DNA of 64,000 nucleotides from Diplosphaera chodatii (lineage: Eukaryota > Chlorophyta > Trebouxiophyceae > Prasiolales > Stichococcaceae). This document shows, in pieces, positions 45,493 through 56,804 of this stretch. Below the pieces are notes generated by a model. It was not told where the DNA came from. It worked only from the letters and a program-made list of their open reading frames with translations, and searched no databases. The translations under genes and the position numbers were made by a program. The stretch spans positions 434,001 through 498,000 of the forward strand of contig JAALGY010000057.1 of NCBI GenBank assembly GCA_032358165.1, written 5' to 3'. How positions within the stretch are numbered: the first letter of the stretch is position 1; the number at the start of each line of letters is the position of its first letter.

Positions 45493-46340
45493 CTGGATGC
45501 AGGTTGGAAGCGAGTTCAAGTTCCAGCAGGATGCAAAGCTGTGGGCCGCAGGCATGCTATCCCACAGCAACCCGTCCACGCAAAGAACGAGCACTAACCT
45601 TGTCGTACTCAGGACCAAGATCGCTGGTCAGAGGGCTGGTGATCGACCTGCTGGACAGCTGCTCTGCGTCCGTGGTGACAGTGGGCTCAGCGTCCTGCAC
45701 GCATATAGGCGGCGCGCTGTTTGCTCAACACTTTCGGTGAGTACACGTTGCTCGCAGGACACTGCAGTGCAGCGGCTCGCGGTGCGCGCACGGCGACACG
45801 CACATTCGGCATGTTGACCGCCTGCTTGCAGCTTGACGATGACCAGCCGTTGCTGGGCTCCGCGTGCAAACCGCATCGCTGACAGCGCGGGTTGGTGAAG
45901 CTGTGCGCACGCACGAACGGCTGCAACGCCGTGGGTACCAATTTCTATTCAGCTGCGCTAGTCATGCAACGTATGCAGGCGTGTGGGGGAGGAGAAAATG
46001 TGGAGCTTCGGCAGTCTCGGGACCTGCATGACTGGAAGTGGATCTGCTGCCTGCTGCTGCCAATTGGTACGCAGATGAAGTTTGTAGACGATGCACGTAG
46101 CCCGTTGCTGCATTGATCACATCGCTACTCTGTTTGCTGTACATGTCAGTTGGCTGCATCAAGTTTTCACACCTTACACGGCGTGAACATCCCAACAATT
46201 GTGCCGATCGATACCACCTGCCGATGTGCAATCAAAAGACACGAGATTCCAGCATGGTGGGGTAGCACACCATGAAGAATTTCGCGCCCAATCCTTTCAA
46301 CTGATCACGCCAGCCAGCGAAGCCCGACGGTGCAGCGGCG
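45493..46340. promoter_or_regulatory. Upstream region shared by U2 (-) and NUP85 (+)
   Basis: It likely holds the missing 5' exons of U2 (a Cys-containing minus-strand stretch near 45840-45880) and the NUP85 promoter. None could be joined. Confidence 0.35.
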
Positions 46341-49300
46341 ATGGAGCTGGATCTGGCGCCGCAGCCGGGCGGCGAAGATGGCACAGCTCAGGTGCTGGCC
46401 TCTGTGCCGCTGGCGCCCGGTGGCCGCCTGCACATCGCCTGGGGCGCCGGCAACGAGCTGCTGGCCGCCGGCCTGCCGCCGCAACAGCCGTCGGACGGTG
46501 GCGCGGCGCCCGCTGGCGGCGCGGCAACCGCAGCAGCAATCCAGTGGTGAGTATTCGGCGATCTGTGCTCTCGCATGCCACCGTGAGTCAGAGTCTGTGT
46601 CCTCCAGCAAAAACATGTCGCAGATCTATGCACCCCATATCCATGACAGATGCAGCCACTTGCTGTATGTACCCAGCTGTTGCAATGCAGTGAGAGATCT
46701 GTTGCCCTGTGGAGCAACGACCTGAGCCGCTGCCTGCAGGGGCTGTCCGTCGCCTGCGGAGCGCCGTGTTGCATATGACACGCTGCCCAAATTCAAGCAG
46801 CTGCAGCTGGCATTGCAGCCAGGTGGGCGCATCAGAGAAGGCATACAGAGCCCCAAGGATCTGTCCCAACTGGACATGGCGGCCCTGCCCATACACTGCA
46901 TGAGCTGCTCCTAATAAGGAGTGCTACTACTGCAGGGGGCGCCAACGGCCACGGGAAGCACGATGTGAGGGCCGCCACCCTGGACTTCAGCCGCGCCGTC
47001 AGCGACATTCTGGCGACTGAGGAGCCGGGGTGAGGGGGTGCATCGCCAGGAGTGCCCCATTCTGCCATGCTAACACAAGAGTGGAGTGCACAGGAGTGAA
47101 TTGCAGAAAGTTTGCCTGACGTTGCAGGGTGGCAGGCCAGTGCCGGGCTGTCAGCAGCTGCTTGTGCCTCGGCTGGGCAGTCCTGTGGGCCTGTATGCAG
47201 TCGGCCACCTCAGGACAGCAGGCACTGGCATTTCCAGCAGCAATCTGTGTCCCGGCTCTGAGCAGCGTGTGGCACACGTGTAGGGACGACGCGGCTGCGG
47301 AGCTCAGCCGGGAGCGCGCGCTGTGGGAGCTGCTGGAGCTGTTCTTCGTGCAGCAGCCGACGCCCCACGGCACAGCCGCCGAGGTGGCCACCTGAATCAC
47401 AAATTGGATTCGACGAAGGGTCCAAGGAAGCGCAGATGCGGACACAAGGGCAGCTGCCCCGCTTAGTGTGCCAGCCGATTAGGTCGTTGGTATGCGTGTC
47501 CTGACCACGCAGGCCGAGTATTAGATGCGGGCCGTCAGCAGCGTGAACGCCTCTGCTGCAGCTCGCCTGATGAGCACCTGAGCGTGTGCAAATCGCTGCA
47601 GGGCCTGGCCCGCTGGCTGGCGCGCAGCCAGGCGGCGCTGTCGCCGGCACCCCTCGCGCCGCAGCTGGCCGAGGTCGCCGCCGCGCTGCCGGCGGAGGCC
47701 GCCGACGGCTTCTGGCACGCGGCCGCCCGCGCCGCGGCGCTGGGCTGGACGCAGGAGGCGGTGGGCGCGGTGTGCGGCCACTCGGCGCTGCTGCGCTGGG
47801 CGGACGAGGCGGGGCGGGGCGCGGCGCGGGCCGAGGTGCCCGTCCAATCTCGTATATACATAAATTATATATGTACATATATGTATGTATGTATATGTAT
47901 GTATGTATGTATATGTATGTATGGATATATATATATATATATATAAATCGATCGTCAATTTCATTGTATTCCTTCGAATGCAATGATTCGACACAGTACC
48001 TCAGTAGTGGCCTGACATAGGACAGCGGTGTCTGACGGCCATGCTTGCTGTTCCTCCGTTGTGCATGTGGTTGTGCAGAGGGCCTGCTGGGCTGATTTTG
48101 CTGCTGCTGCTAAAATTTGTCAGCCTAAGACTGTACAACGTCAGGCTTCCTGTGTGTTCATCGAGCACACACAAGTAAATACAAACAAATCCAGGTCCTG
48201 TCAGAACCATGTGCAGGTGGACGTGCTGGAGCCGGTGGCGCTGCTGCTGCGGCGCATGCCGCGCTACTGCCGCCCCGCCGACGCCCACGGCACCGCCGGC
48301 CGCGACTTTGACGACTTCGCCGAGTTCCAGCACTACAGGTGCTGTGCATCTCAGGGTCGATGACCAGGTGCAAGTATCGTATATATGCATGTTGCACCAC
48401 ATAGCAGTGTCAAGCATTGATGCTTCCGCCCGCAAATACGCTGTTGTGGCAGCGCTTGATGTTCCGACGCCAGGGCGGCGTGGCAGGCGCAGTGCCGCGA
48501 GTTCCTGTCGGCGCCTGAGTGGGATGCGGCACGGGCCGCGGCCCCCGCCACCGCCGCCGGAGCGCACCAGGCATGTTGCCAACCCTCCGATTATCATGCT
48601 CAACCTCAAACTCTGCACATCTGGGTGTTCCATCTGGCAGTGCATGTACTCGTGGTGGGTCTGGCCTGGGACGTGTTGGCTGGGTAATCGCGATGCGTGA
48701 CATTCTCAGTTGCGACTTTTGAAGCCAGCGCCGCGCCTGTCAAGCAGGTGCTCTCGGTGCTGTCGGGCGTGGAGGCGGCGCTGGTGGCGAGCACCACGGG
48801 GTGGCCGGAGCTGCTGGTGGCGCAGCTGCTGCACGTGTCCCCTGGGCTGCGGCCGCAGGCGCGTCTGAGCTTTACTAACATATGCTTTTGAGTCTGCATT
48901 TTTCCAAGTACCGTGACAAGTAGTGACTCCATGTGCAGTGCTAGATGGTGAGGCGCCCCGGGACTTTCGCTGGCCCGTGCTGCTTCACAGGCAGTGCCAG
49001 GAGCGCAGCCTGTCTTGGGCAAAGCCTGGTGTGCGACGCCAACCTGTCAGGGGTCTAAACCCTGGCCCCGTGGCTGCAGGTGGAGCTGCGCGCGCTGCTG
49101 CGGCGGTGCCAGAGCGTCGCCGCCGCCCCCGGAGCCGAGGAGCCGCCGCCGCCGCTGGACGCCCTGCCCACCATCCTGCAGGTGCCGCCCATGCTTCAGC
49201 CAACAACAACAGTGTTCAGTCAGACTGGTGATCACGACAAGCCGGAGGTGGGTCGCCAGGAGACCACCCGCTGCATTGCAGCAACCCGCTGCCTGCCAGC

Positions 49301-52064
49301 CAGCCCCATCTGGGATTGACGCCCAGCCGTCGCAGCTGCCGCATGGGTTTGCTGTCGTCTTGCTGCCTTGCGACCAGCAAGCAGCTGCAGTGCAGTGTTC
49401 ACCCGGCTCTACCGACATCACAGTATGACCTCTGCTTGGGGTGCTTGGGTCGTGCGCAGCAGGTGATGCAGTGCAGACGGCGGGGCCGTCCCACCCTCTG
49501 TAATGCTGGTTGCCTCTGCGCAGGATCAAGCACCGCCAAACAAGCCTAATAACATGTCAGATCTCGAAGTGGCTGATGCTGGACCTGTGCCTCTGCTGCC
49601 ATCTAGATGCACGCAATCCTACCGTGCTGTACCTGAACGCCGATGGCATGTCCTGGCAGGCTGCGGCGGAGGGAGACGCGCAAACCGTGGCGTCTGCGGC
49701 TTCAGCGGCGGGGTGCAGCCCGTGGTTCATGGCGCACGCGCCGCTGCTGCTGGCGGCCTCGCCACGGGGCGCCGCCGCCATGGCGGCCCCCCTGCAGCAT
49801 GCGGGCGGCGACCAGGTGCCCACCCTGCGGCAAAAGTGTCTCCCTGTGGCGGAACAGGACGAGCAGCATGCTGCTTTGGCCGGGGATGAGCGTTTATTGC
49901 ACGTCAGTCCGAATCCCCGTGTGGATGACTCACATAAAACGAATTACTACGGTTCTGAGCCCAATGACTATTTCACACTGTCACCCATTTCATGCATCAC
50001 ACAAAAGACCCAGCTGGTCGATGATTACGTCAGCTGGGACTTGGTGCAAAACCTCGCACCTGCTCTGTGCAGGCGGAGGCGTATCTGCTGGAGTATGTGA
50101 CGACGCTGGCGCCCCACCGCGCCACCCGCAGGGTAGCTGCCGAGTACCTGGCCTGGTGCGAAAAGCTGCCTGGGGCACTCGGCAGCACATGCCCCGACAT
50201 GCTCTGCAAAGCTTCCATTCTGGGCCATACCTCTTGCCCATGCCGAGGTGGCAAATCCCAGACCCCTCAATGTGAAATATTGTGCTCTTGCAGGTGCCCG
50301 GTGCACGGGGCTGCGGCGTTTGCGGAGCTGCTGCCGCGGCTGGAGCCGGCTGCGGCGCTGCAGCTGGCGGAGCGGCAGCAGCTGCCTCGCCTTGCTGCTG
50401 GTGGGCTTTGTGACCTCAGCTGCTTGCAGACGGCCGGAACCACGCGCAGCAGGGCACCTTGCTGCGGTGCCAGGCCGTCGCAGATAGGCCTGTGTGTGCA
50501 GCGCGGAGTACGGCAAGAGCCGAGTGCTCGACCAGCACTAGTATGACACAGACGCCTTGATCAACGTGTGTGCATCAGAGCACCTCGTAACGCTGTCCTT
50601 GACTACACAAAACCCTAAACCCTAAAACACAGCCCCGAGATCCGGCTGCAGGCGTGCGCAAGGCGGCGGCGGCGCGGCACCTGCAGGCCGGCCGGCTGGG
50701 GGCGGCGCTCGCGGAGCTGGTGGCGGCGGGCGATACAGCGGGGGCGGGGGCGGCGGTGGCGCCGCTGATCGCAGACGTCGCGGCCGCGCTGGCCGAGGTC
50801 CCCCAGCCGGGTGTGTTGGAAAGCTGATACACAGATGGACCAGGGAGAACAGCTGCACACCATAGCCGCTGGTGCATGTCGGGCTTTGCGTCGGCCCAGC
50901 TGGACCCTATGCCACATGTGGTGCAGTGAAGCTGACACGTGCAGTCGGCCTGCGGTGCCAGGGTGATCTGGCAATTGGCCAGTGTTGCTGACTTTCCGGG
51001 GCGTAATGATTTGGCAACTGGAGGATTTGCAGGCCTGCACCGCTGTGTGTTGGTTGCCCTGCAGCCTTGCGGCCAGTGCCCGACATCCAGCAGCTGACCT
51101 GGCTGCTGGGGGCGGCAGCGGCGGCGGGCAGCAGGCGGGCGGGCAGCAGGGAAGCAGGAAGCACCGCCGGCAGCGCAGCGTTCCTGCTGGCGTACGCCCG
51201 CCTGGCGGATGCGTGGGCGGCCCTGCAGGCCGCAGACAGCCAGGTGCGCAGCAGGAGCTCATTCCAGGCTACTCTCGGCTCTTAGCCAGCATGGCAGTAC
51301 TTGCGGCGAGATGAACATCCTTTGTCCCTTTTAATGTGCCCGCTCCGATTGTAGCTGGTTGCAGTGTAGCCGTCGGCCTGGTCTCGACAGTGATATGGTC
51401 TGCCTTCGTTTCATCGCACTGGGCTGCAATCACTGCGGGCCTGACACCGCGACTGATGTGGGTGACAGGACGCTCGGGAGGAGGCGGCGGCCGCGGCGGT
51501 GGGCGCGCTGGCCGCAGCGCCGGACGCCCTGTGGCTGCCGCTCGCGGCGGCGGTGGCGCCGCTGCTGGAGGCCTCGCCGCCCGCCCTGTCCCTGGCGGAC
51601 ACGCAGCAGCTGCTGCTGCGGCTGCAGGTGAGACGCACTTCGTTGAAAGAGATGTTTCCTGGATCAACCCACGGTCTGCCCATCGTGGCACGCTGACGCA
51701 GTCACAGGCAGCCTGGCTGAGCCACTCGATCCGGCACCGGCTGTGGTCATGTCTGGCGAGCAGTAGTGATATCAAGAACGGAAACTGCCGACCACCAGCA
51801 GCTGCTGTGCACATTGCCCATGTGTGAGTAGCAGGCAGGCAGCACGCGCTGCCTACGGACTGCAGGCAGGTGTGACTCACTAAGTATTACATTGTGTTAT
51901 AGGCTGTGGACGGCAGGCGCTACGCCCTGGATGCCCCGCTGCCGGGACTTGAAAGCGCGCCGGCGCCAGAAACGTCAGTCGCTGCAGGACAGGCTGCGCT
52001 GGTATCGCGCACGCTGGCCAGTGGCTTTGCACGTGCGCACGTGGCCGAGATGGTGGCGACTTGA
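46341..52064 (+). CDS. NUP85: Nuclear pore protein NUP85
   Basis: The ATG at 46341 starts a Gly/Ala-rich N-terminus (46341-46546), and about 16 exons follow to TGA 52062-52064. The alpha-solenoid shows family features: FWHAAARAAALGW (in exon about 47604-47830), LEPVALLLRRMPRYC (48218-48338), VKQVLSVLSGVEAALV with WPELLVAQLLHVSP (to 48858), WLMLDLCLCCHLD (49560 onward), EAYLLEYVTTLAP, EYLAWCPVHG and RHLQAGRLGAAL. NUP85 is a short-arm member of the Y (NUP107-160) scaffold of the nuclear pore. Join phases agree for nearly all exons; the exon near 49420-49560 is less certain. One intron seems to begin with GC (48859). A truncated copy sits at 37313. Confidence 0.9.
47851..47946. repeat. TATG/TA microsatellite in a NUP85 intron
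   Basis: About 95 bp of ATGT and AT units lie right after the donor at 47830. They are strongly AT-rich against the GC-rich surroundings. Confidence 0.9.
50613..50626. repeat. Two plant-type telomere units inside a NUP85 intron
   Basis: CCCTAAACCCTAAA is two CCCTAAA units; single CCCTAAA-like words also occur near 8247 and 49055. Confidence 0.7.
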
Positions 52065-52693
52065 CAGCAGAGCTTAGACAGCGATGGCAGGGGTGAATCA
52101 GCATGGTGATGGGAAGCCAGTCAGTGCTGCCGCAGCCGCCTTGGTGTACACGCTGAGAAGTGGGGCTGGCATACAGGTGGCGTGCCAGCAACAGTTCGGA
52201 TAGTAGGCATAACCAGATGTGCTGTCAGCTCACCTCTGCAAGGCCAATGCCCACGTGTAGCTTACAGACGGAGCAAGGTATGATCCTAGCACAGCCCTGC
52301 AATAATGCTACCACTGTTGGCCAAGCTGTTGTTTGTGGTGCTTTCAGCGGCATGCTATCTGCGCTGTTATCTGAATGAATGAAGGCGATTACATCCCATA
52401 TACTCCACTGGGCTATCTACACGGATATAGCACCATGCAATAATGCCAACCTGACTGGCCGACATCCAGGCTGCACTCAGTCTGAGATTTCCCATGCTTG
52501 ATCCTGGGCCCACTGGCGTGCTCAGCACTCCGTGCAAAACCCAATTCCCAGGCTGTATCACCAAAGCACCCTTGATAGAAGAATTGGCAGAAGCGGTGGT
52601 ATAAGTGGCGGTGTTGCTCGGTGAGGCCCAATGATGAGCTAACCGTGCAAGGAGGAGCTGTCCCAGTGTCTACATGACCAGCAGGGAAGTCCA
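52065..52693. other. Intergenic region NUP85 to BTB gene
   Basis: No exon is supported. It contains the NUP85 3' end and the presumed BTB promoter. Confidence 0.5.
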
Positions 52694-53630
52694 ATGTTCA
52701 GCGACAAGGTCATTGATCGCCTCACGGCCATGTCCGCAGTGGACTGCTGCTTGGTGAGCTCCGACGGGAGCAGGTACCCTGTGCACAAGGCCAAGCTGCA
52801 GGAGCAGTCCAAGGTCTTCAGGCAAGCTACCACAATGATGTGAACATGTCAAGTCGCCAATGCACTGCTTACGTATCAACAAGACAAACTCCTAAACGCA
52901 ATTCATTACCGCTGTGGGTCAAATGTGCGACTGCGACTGTGCGTGTGCGCACTGTTGCTGCAGGGGCCTGCTATCTGATGTACCCTCCACCGAGCTGCCA
53001 CTGGACGAAGATGCAACAATAGTGCGCATGCTGATCAGCGGCATGTATGATACCACTGGTGATGTCAGCAGCGCCACAGTTCAGCCTCTACTGGAGCTCG
53101 CCAGAAAGTACGATGTGGAGGACATCCACCTCAACTGCACGCGTTTTCTGGACAACGTGCCGCTGTCCACAAACAACCTCCCCTGGTTCATGAAGCTGGC
53201 CTGCACATTTGGCATCCAGACCGCAGTCAAGCGCTACCAGGACTACATTGCTGCTGATGACAACTTCAAGGTCCTTGCACGGTGAGAGCCTGCTGAACTG
53301 AATACATACAGTGCCGGGGAGTGCCAATGAGTGCGTGTGAACCGTTTGACACTGGTATGCCGTATGCGCATAGCTTCTGTGGTACGGGCATATTGTTCAT
53401 CTGTGTGGCAATGATGCAGGTCACATGGTGCAGACTGGTGCAAGGACCTGCCTGGTGGCGCTGTCACAGACATCATGAATCGGCGTCTCACATACTGCGC
53501 ATCAGAGTGCTCCGAGAAGCTCAAAATCGAAAAGTCAGCTTACAGGGATTTCTACGACTACATTGACAGCGCGAGACAAAGCGGAGGATACACCTTCCTC
53601 GGAGACCTGTGCAAATGGGACAGGCACTGA
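52694..53630 (+). CDS. BTB/POZ domain protein, 218 aa
   Basis: Three exons (52694-52821, 52964-53281, 53420-53630) join in phase and encode 218 aa. The BTB fold is read from DCCLVSSDGSRYPVHKAKL (residues about 17-35). It continues with LLSDVPSTELPLDEDATIVR and YDVEDIHLNCTRFLDNVPLS, where the last helices lead into a short BACK-like tail (WFMKLACTFGIQTAVKRYQD). Residues after about 150 are unrecognised and end DLCKWDRH. BTB proteins of this size commonly bind CUL3 as ubiquitin-ligase adaptors or act as oligomerisation modules. There is no MATH, kelch or NPH3 domain. The first intron starts GCAAGC, a GC donor supported by phase and by the intact BTB frame. Confidence 0.85.
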
Positions 53631-53896
53631 AGAATTGCATGTGGTGCTGGGTTGTCTCTATACATTGCATACCTCGCCTACTGCTAGGTGACTGCAAGAT
53701 CAAGTTTTGTCTGCAACATGGTTGAACCAGCAGGATTGGACACTGAAAGCTGACTGCTGCGCATCAGATGCGTGAGCACTCATTGGCTGGGGAAGTGCTC
53801 ACCCACACGGCAACGATATCGTCCACAGGCCCTGCTTGCCACCCTCATGTCCACCTGCGTGCTCCAAACTATAAGCCTGTGAAGTCTACAGCGCAG

Positions 53897-56228
53897 CTAG
53901 CTGAGGGGGTCACTCCCGTCCCAATCGAAGCCCAAAGCTTCAAGCCTCGCCACTCTGCCCTTCGTGAGCACCCGGGACCGGCGCGCAATGCGTTGCACGC
54001 TGCACCTGCAGAGGCTTTCACCACACTGCTGGTGCTGCACCGACGTTGAAGTAACAAAGCTTGCACGCGCATATGTAGTGCGCAAGGACCAACACACCCA
54101 CGCTGCACTCAGCAGGGTGCACAGCATCTGGCACATGTTTATAACAGCGCACGAGGTAGTACGTGTAAATATATTGTAAGCGTAAACATACCAGTTGTTC
54201 AGCAAGAATGCTGAGCTGGAGGCAAGCGGCGAGACGTCGTAGTGTCCTGCCCCCTCCTGTACGTTTGGTCACTTCAGGTTGGACCTTTATGCACTTGATC
54301 AACCACATCCAGACTACATGCTGGGCTTGCAGAACAGGACAGAACCAGGTGAACCAATGGTCCCTGGTTGATACTGAGCACAGCAGGTAAACTAGCAGTT
54401 CTGGGCAATCTCCATGTATCTCAGGTGTGATGGTTGCACAGAGTGTTCAAGCTAGGGTAACAGGCGACGAAAGGTGACCTGGAAAGCGCTGAGCTCGTTG
54501 TACCACCGCTCCCACTCCGCCGCCTCGCCGTCAAACTCAAACCCCAGCCTCCGCAGCGCATCAGCCCTGCAGCGATAATGTCAAGTCCAAGTCACTGCTG
54601 TGCACAGGCTGCAGAGGCCGCCAAAAGTCCAGGATAGCATGTGCTCCAGCAGCAACGCTGCAGCATGCCTGTCTGCCGGCAGATGACCCTCTGCATGAGC
54701 CGTTCGCTGCGTCGCCGCCCACCGCCCCAGCTCGGGGTCGTCACCAGCCCTGAAGCCAGCGTGGGCATCCCCTTGCTCGTGCTGGTAGTCCCGCAGCTGC
54801 GCCAGCCGCGCCGCCCAGGCCCCGTTGCCGCCTGTACCCAGCCGCCAGTCCTCCCCCTGGATCAACGCAGCTCGCTGTCGTTACACAGGTGAACCAACAT
54901 CCTATCATCCGCTGGTGACACAACACTGCACTGGAAGCGAATTTTTCTACTAGCTTCGATCAACTTTGTCTGTATGTGGGCAGGACCTCCCAGAGTGCAG
55001 CGCTCGAGGTGCGCTGCTGTCAGCGCTGCTGTCAGGTATCAGAGAGGCGTCCTGCAGGCTTGTCCCGCCAGCATGCTCACCTGCTCATCGCTGTCGCTGC
55101 TGGAGGCGTGGCTCGCCAGCAGCAGCCACGGCTGCGCCTCCACCACCTTTGCAGTGTCCACGTCCTGGCCGCCGGCTGTCTGCCCCGTAGCACAGCATCA
55201 TGACATGAGGTGGAGGTTGAAATGAGGAAAGTAACATCAGCACTCTCAACAGTAGGTCAGCAGGATGTGAGGGCAGCAGCAGATTTCCTACCAGCACCTC
55301 ACCTTCATCTGTATCAGGCGCCGCATGACATCAGCCGAGCGCGTCCACATGAGGCTGCAGGAGCATGCAGTGAAAGCGTCGCCTCATATCAACAGGCACC
55401 ACTGCTTGCATCCGACCGGCGCTCTGCATAATGCCTCCAGCTGCAGCAGTGCTGACGAATGCCGACGCTTGCAACTGACTGTCAAACGCACCCCGGCTCC
55501 CGAATGCACATGCCTGCGATGTCGACGTCCTCGCGGCCGCCCAACAGCCTGTGCAGCTGCAGCAGCTGCCGGGTCACATGCTGCACCTGCGCAGCACATG
55601 GACAGCAGTTGGGTATGTTTGCCGCCGCCGGCGCCTGGGATACCGTTGACATCGACACAGCAACCCTGGCTATGATGCAGCCACTCACGGTTCACCTCGG
55701 CAAGGCTCTGAGGATCCCGCAGCCGTGATGCCGCACCCACGCCAGGCAATGGCATCTCTGGGTCGATCCGCACCGCTGCACACATCTCGATGAAGTCAGG
55801 CTACCACATGCCCCGTGCAATCGATCTGCAAGCCGTGTGATGTGCACTTGTGGTGGGAGGGCACCTGAAGGGGCGTGCCGGTCCAGGCAGCCGATGAGGT
55901 CCATGCGCTGCTGATGGTCCCATACGCCTCTGGCCTGCATCATGACATTTCCACGCATGCCCGCCAGTGATGGCCTGGACAGGTATGATTGTCAGCTAAG
56001 CACGGCTCATGGAGCACATACCCGCCAGAAAGCGTCCAACACTGCGTGTTCAGCCTCGTTTGGAGAGTGCTTTCCAGGCGCCGCTGCATCCGCCGACACG
56101 GCAAAACACGCCCAGCAGTGGCCCCGCCTGACCACTCTCCATCTTGTATACTGCCTCGTACGCAAGCTTGGACTTGCTGATGCCGCATACCCTTCCGCCT
56201 GCTGCCATGCCAGCCCGTGCAGGCGCAT
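53897..56228 (-). CDS. Helicase-associated (HA) domain protein with helical N-terminal region, organelle-targeted
   Basis: The ATG at 56228 begins a basic, Ala/Arg-rich leader (exon 56228-56022). Helical segments follow in several short exons: RMDLIGCLDRH, LLQLHRLLGGREDVDIA, RSADVMRRLIQMK and VVEAQPWLLLASHASSSDS; the third and fourth recall mTERF-like or similar alpha-solenoid repeats. Then come HA domains: LAQLRDYQHEQGDA with LGRWAATQR (exon from about 54880 to 54669), then ADALRRLGFEFDG and WERWYNELSAFQ (54566 down). The last exon, 54005-53897, ends LTKGRVARLEALGFDWDG. HA domains are small nucleic-acid-binding three-helix units, here without a helicase core. One intron starts GC at 54668. 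Exons between 54440 and 54010 are not resolved. Confidence 0.7.
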
Positions 56229-56804
56229 GGCCCTGCGTGCTCTGTATGCTGAGAGTCAGGTGTTTGCAGGCGGATCCGAAGATGCGGCCGCTGCGTCGAC
56301 TAGTTAGTGCAGTCGGTCTGTCCTCAGCTCCTCACATGAAATGATACAACTATGGATCAATCTCAAAGCCACTGACCCCTGTCCATGTTGCTGTATCCTG
56401 TCCACCTCCTCGACAGCCACTGGCATTTACAGGCTTGCAGCTACCTCATTGGGCATCCCCATTGACCTGAGCGCTCCGACACACACACCGCTTCCCTTCT
56501 GCAGCCCACCCGCTGCGTGCTGACCGCACGATACACAGCACAGCAAAGGGCATCAGCCTCGCACCCGCGTGCGGCAGGGCAGCATTGTCAACAGACCAAA
56601 TGCACATGTGCGCTTTACAGCTTTTGCGCTCCACGTTGCGTGTGTAAGTTTGAATGCATGATCGCTCTGCCCGTACTGCCCGGGGCCTCTGAACTATGCA
56701 GACACTGCGTCAGCAGTTTGGGTTTGTCATGCGCCGTCCCTTGCAAACCTCTCCTGTAAACACGAAACATCGCACGCCGCAGGCCGCGGCGCGGCTGCCC
56801 CCTT
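56229..56804. promoter_or_regulatory. Divergent intergenic region, HA-domain gene (-) and F-box/LRR gene (+)
   Basis: No exon was recognised; both promoters are inferred here from orientation. Confidence 0.45.

Noticed and set aside
48575..48583. GC donor after the NUP85 exon ending in A-H-Q
   Set aside because: A GT donor three or four bases further (GGCAT then GTTGCC) gives the phase required by the next exon, so GC is not needed.
53768..54049. 93-codon plus-strand frame with a true ATG
   Set aside because: It overlaps, antisense, the last HA-domain exon, which has clear family sequence.
54452..54480. TAG at 54452 as the end of the HA-domain gene
   Set aside because: The HA domain is cut mid-way there, while a matching HA C-terminus in the same orientation ends at 53897. 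The stop lies in an intron after AFQ.
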